From: Bacteroidales bacterium | Lineage (GTDB): Bacteria > Bacteroidota > Bacteroidia > Bacteroidales > UBA7960 | NCBI GenBank assembly: GCA_007120675.1 | Contig: SKNE01000040.1 | Span: 1 to 13,458 of the forward strand | Direction of reading: 5' to 3' | Length of the DNA stretch: 13,458 nucleotides | In this document: piece by piece, positions 13,423 to 13,458 of the stretch | Numbering within the stretch: the first letter of the stretch is position 1 | Layout of the letters: every line of letters begins with the position of its first letter | Position numbers and translations under genes: made by a program | The notes under the pieces: model-generated | Databases searched by the model: none | What the model was told of the DNA's origin: nothing | What the model saw: only the letters and a program-made list of their open reading frames with translations

Positions 13423-13458
13423 CTACTGGACATCCCTTAGCAGGTCCAGCACATCCAC
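13423..13458 (-). CDS. Possible C-terminal end of a minus-strand gene (cut by window edge)
   Basis: Reading the minus strand from the right edge gives VDVLDLLRDVQ and a TAG stop. The hydrophobic/charged pattern looks like a genuine protein C terminus, perhaps an amphipathic helix, and GC-rich hairpins lie just beyond the stop, as expected between convergent genes. Eleven codons cannot identify a family, and another minus-strand frame is also open here. Confidence 0.3.
   Translation of the reverse strand: MDVLDLLRDVQ

Overview
The window looks like a chromosomal segment of a Bacteroidota (Bacteroidetes) bacterium, possibly of the Bacteroidales/Marinilabiliales type; the lower ranks are a guess. 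The evidence is three proteins ending in type IX secretion system (T9SS) type A sorting domains (YPNPA/FPNPA, then a Y/F-D/E-M/L-x-G-R/Q strand, then a PG-I/L-Y/H strand), a lipoprotein with acidic residues just after the lipidated Cys, CarboxypepD_reg-like domains, a LuxR-type HTH of the class fused to long sensor proteins in this phylum, a TAnnTTTG promoter box, and A-rich leaders without strong Shine-Dalgarno sites.

Layout. (1) 3-503 (+): C-terminal end of a coiled-coil/LuxR-HTH regulator cut by the left edge. (2) 573-8269 (+): six co-directional genes with gaps of 36-117 nt, closed by a strong intrinsic terminator at 8292-8324. They are a phosphate-selective-porin O/P-like outer membrane protein, a surface lipoprotein, a divergent CYTH-like protein, a canonical short CYTH triphosphatase-like protein, an SLC13/DASS-family permease and a T9SS-secreted repeat protein. 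(3) 8363-10270 (+): a second T9SS repeat protein with its own promoter box. (4) 10398-11120 (-): an unrecognised exported protein, convergent with the previous gene. (5) 11242-13314 (+): a T9SS protein with a predicted seven-bladed beta-propeller and ASH/choice-of-anchor-D-like Ig domains. (6) 13423-13458 (-): perhaps the last 11 codons of a gene entering from the right, preceded by GC-rich hairpins.

How it may work together (inference). The 573-8269 cluster joins an outer-membrane porin of a family named for phosphate/pyrophosphate, an inner-membrane SLC13-type anion transporter, and two cytoplasmic proteins of the CYTH/triphosphate-tunnel fold, whose known members hydrolyse or make tri- and polyphosphate. 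A phosphate or oligophosphate uptake and processing module is the most attractive reading. The cluster also encodes the first two of three proteins that share a ~190-215-residue beta-rich module (five copies in the window), shown either as a lipoprotein or through T9SS. The ligand of that module is unknown. No mobile element, CRISPR array, tRNA or rRNA was seen, and no gap between genes exceeds 127 nt.
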